A stretch of 5,011 bases of DNA from DAOMNN01 sp964404505 (GTDB lineage: Bacteria; Pseudomonadota; Gammaproteobacteria; Burkholderiales; Rhodocyclaceae): NCBI GenBank assembly GCA_964404505.1, contig CAYOKH010000101.1, positions 1-5,011 of the forward strand, in the 5' to 3' direction. The notes beneath the pieces are model-generated. The model searched no databases and was not told the DNA's origin. It worked only from the letters and a program-made list of their open reading frames with translations. A program made the position numbers and the translations under genes. This document shows, piece after piece, positions 4,788-5,011 of the stretch (positions are counted from its first letter, which is position 1; each line of letters opens with the position of its first letter).

Positions 4788-4970
4788 CTACGAAGACGTT
4801 GCCACGGTCCGCTCATCTTGCAGACGGTGGAAGTGGCGGTCAAGCGGGGCGATAGCGCCCGACAGGGAGGCGTCGGTTCGGGACGCCCTGGCGTCGCAGG
4901 CCTCCTGTTCGCCGCCCGTGGCACCAATGCGGGCGTGCTCCTGCTGGACTTCACAGCCAGATCGCTTCAT
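4788..4970 (-). CDS. Doubtful 60-residue ORF upstream of the endonuclease-like gene
   Basis: This - strand frame encodes 60 residues and ends at TAG 4788-4790, only 15 bp before the endonuclease-like ATG, a spacing that would suit an operon. About three quarters of its third codon positions are G or C, in keeping with the local bias. The C-terminal part, SGAIAPLDRHFHRLQDERTV, could be an amphipathic helix. Against it, the start has AAGG abutting the ATG rather than a spaced ribosome-binding site, and an in-frame stop lies a few codons upstream. The product matches no family I recognise. The region also holds the short inverted repeat GGCGTC-GACGCC (4869-4886). It may simply be the endonuclease-like gene's upstream region. 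Nothing else is visible from 4971 to 5011. Confidence 0.25.
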   Translation of the reverse strand: MKRSGCEVQQEHARIGATGGEQEACDARASRTDASLSGAIAPLDRHFHRLQDERTVATSS

Positions 4971-5011
4971 CCTTAATCCGATCCATCAAATGCCGGGACT
5001 AAACACCTAGG

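Noticed and set aside
1..5011. CRISPR arrays, insertion sequences, attachment sites, or a phage or defence island
   Set aside because: No regularly spaced repeats, transposase or integrase motifs, tRNA ends, or defence-type protein domains were found in any frame.

Overview
The window is GC-rich DNA that is densely coding outside two intergenic stretches of about 390 bp. Strong purine-rich ribosome-binding sites and the protein families present (D-carbamoylase, DUF6494-like small protein, AWVKEQ-type dodecin, AcpH-like ACP phosphodiesterase) suggest a proteobacterium, most likely a betaproteobacterium. That placement is inference. A run of exactly 100 N shows that this is a draft scaffold.

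Layout. On the + strand, positions 1-1638 hold the C-terminal two thirds of an M20-family Zn-dependent amidohydrolase (carbamoylase/allantoate amidohydrolase type). It is followed 3 bp later by a complete nitrilase-superfamily N-carbamoyl-D-amino acid hydrolase with an intact E47-K127-C172 triad. The two are almost certainly co-transcribed and act on N-carbamoyl (ureido) compounds, such as those from hydantoin or pyrimidine breakdown. A 68-residue DUF6494-like protein follows (1724-1930). A convergent intergenic region (1931-2323) then holds a possible tiny ORF whose ribosome-binding site lies in a hairpin.

On the - strand, from right to left, are an endonuclease/exonuclease/phosphatase-fold protein (4772-3783), an AcpH-like acyl-carrier-protein phosphodiesterase starting at GTG (3539-2916) and a dodecin (2524-2324). 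A doubtful 60-residue ORF lies just upstream of the endonuclease-like gene. The 100-N gap (3607-3706) is in the spacer between the endonuclease-like and AcpH genes. Identical 12-bp ends on both sides suggest that the two contigs actually overlap.

How the genes work together. Only the two carbamoyl hydrolases form an evident functional unit. The DUF6494-like protein, dodecin, AcpH and nuclease-fold genes look like ordinary housekeeping or stress-related genes with no visible shared pathway. I see no mobile element, CRISPR array, tRNA or rRNA, and no convincing new multi-gene system. The items most worth checking are the side-by-side carbamoylases of unrelated folds, the dodecin lacking both canonical flavin-site residues, the competing hairpins in the AcpH leader, and the probably false assembly gap.
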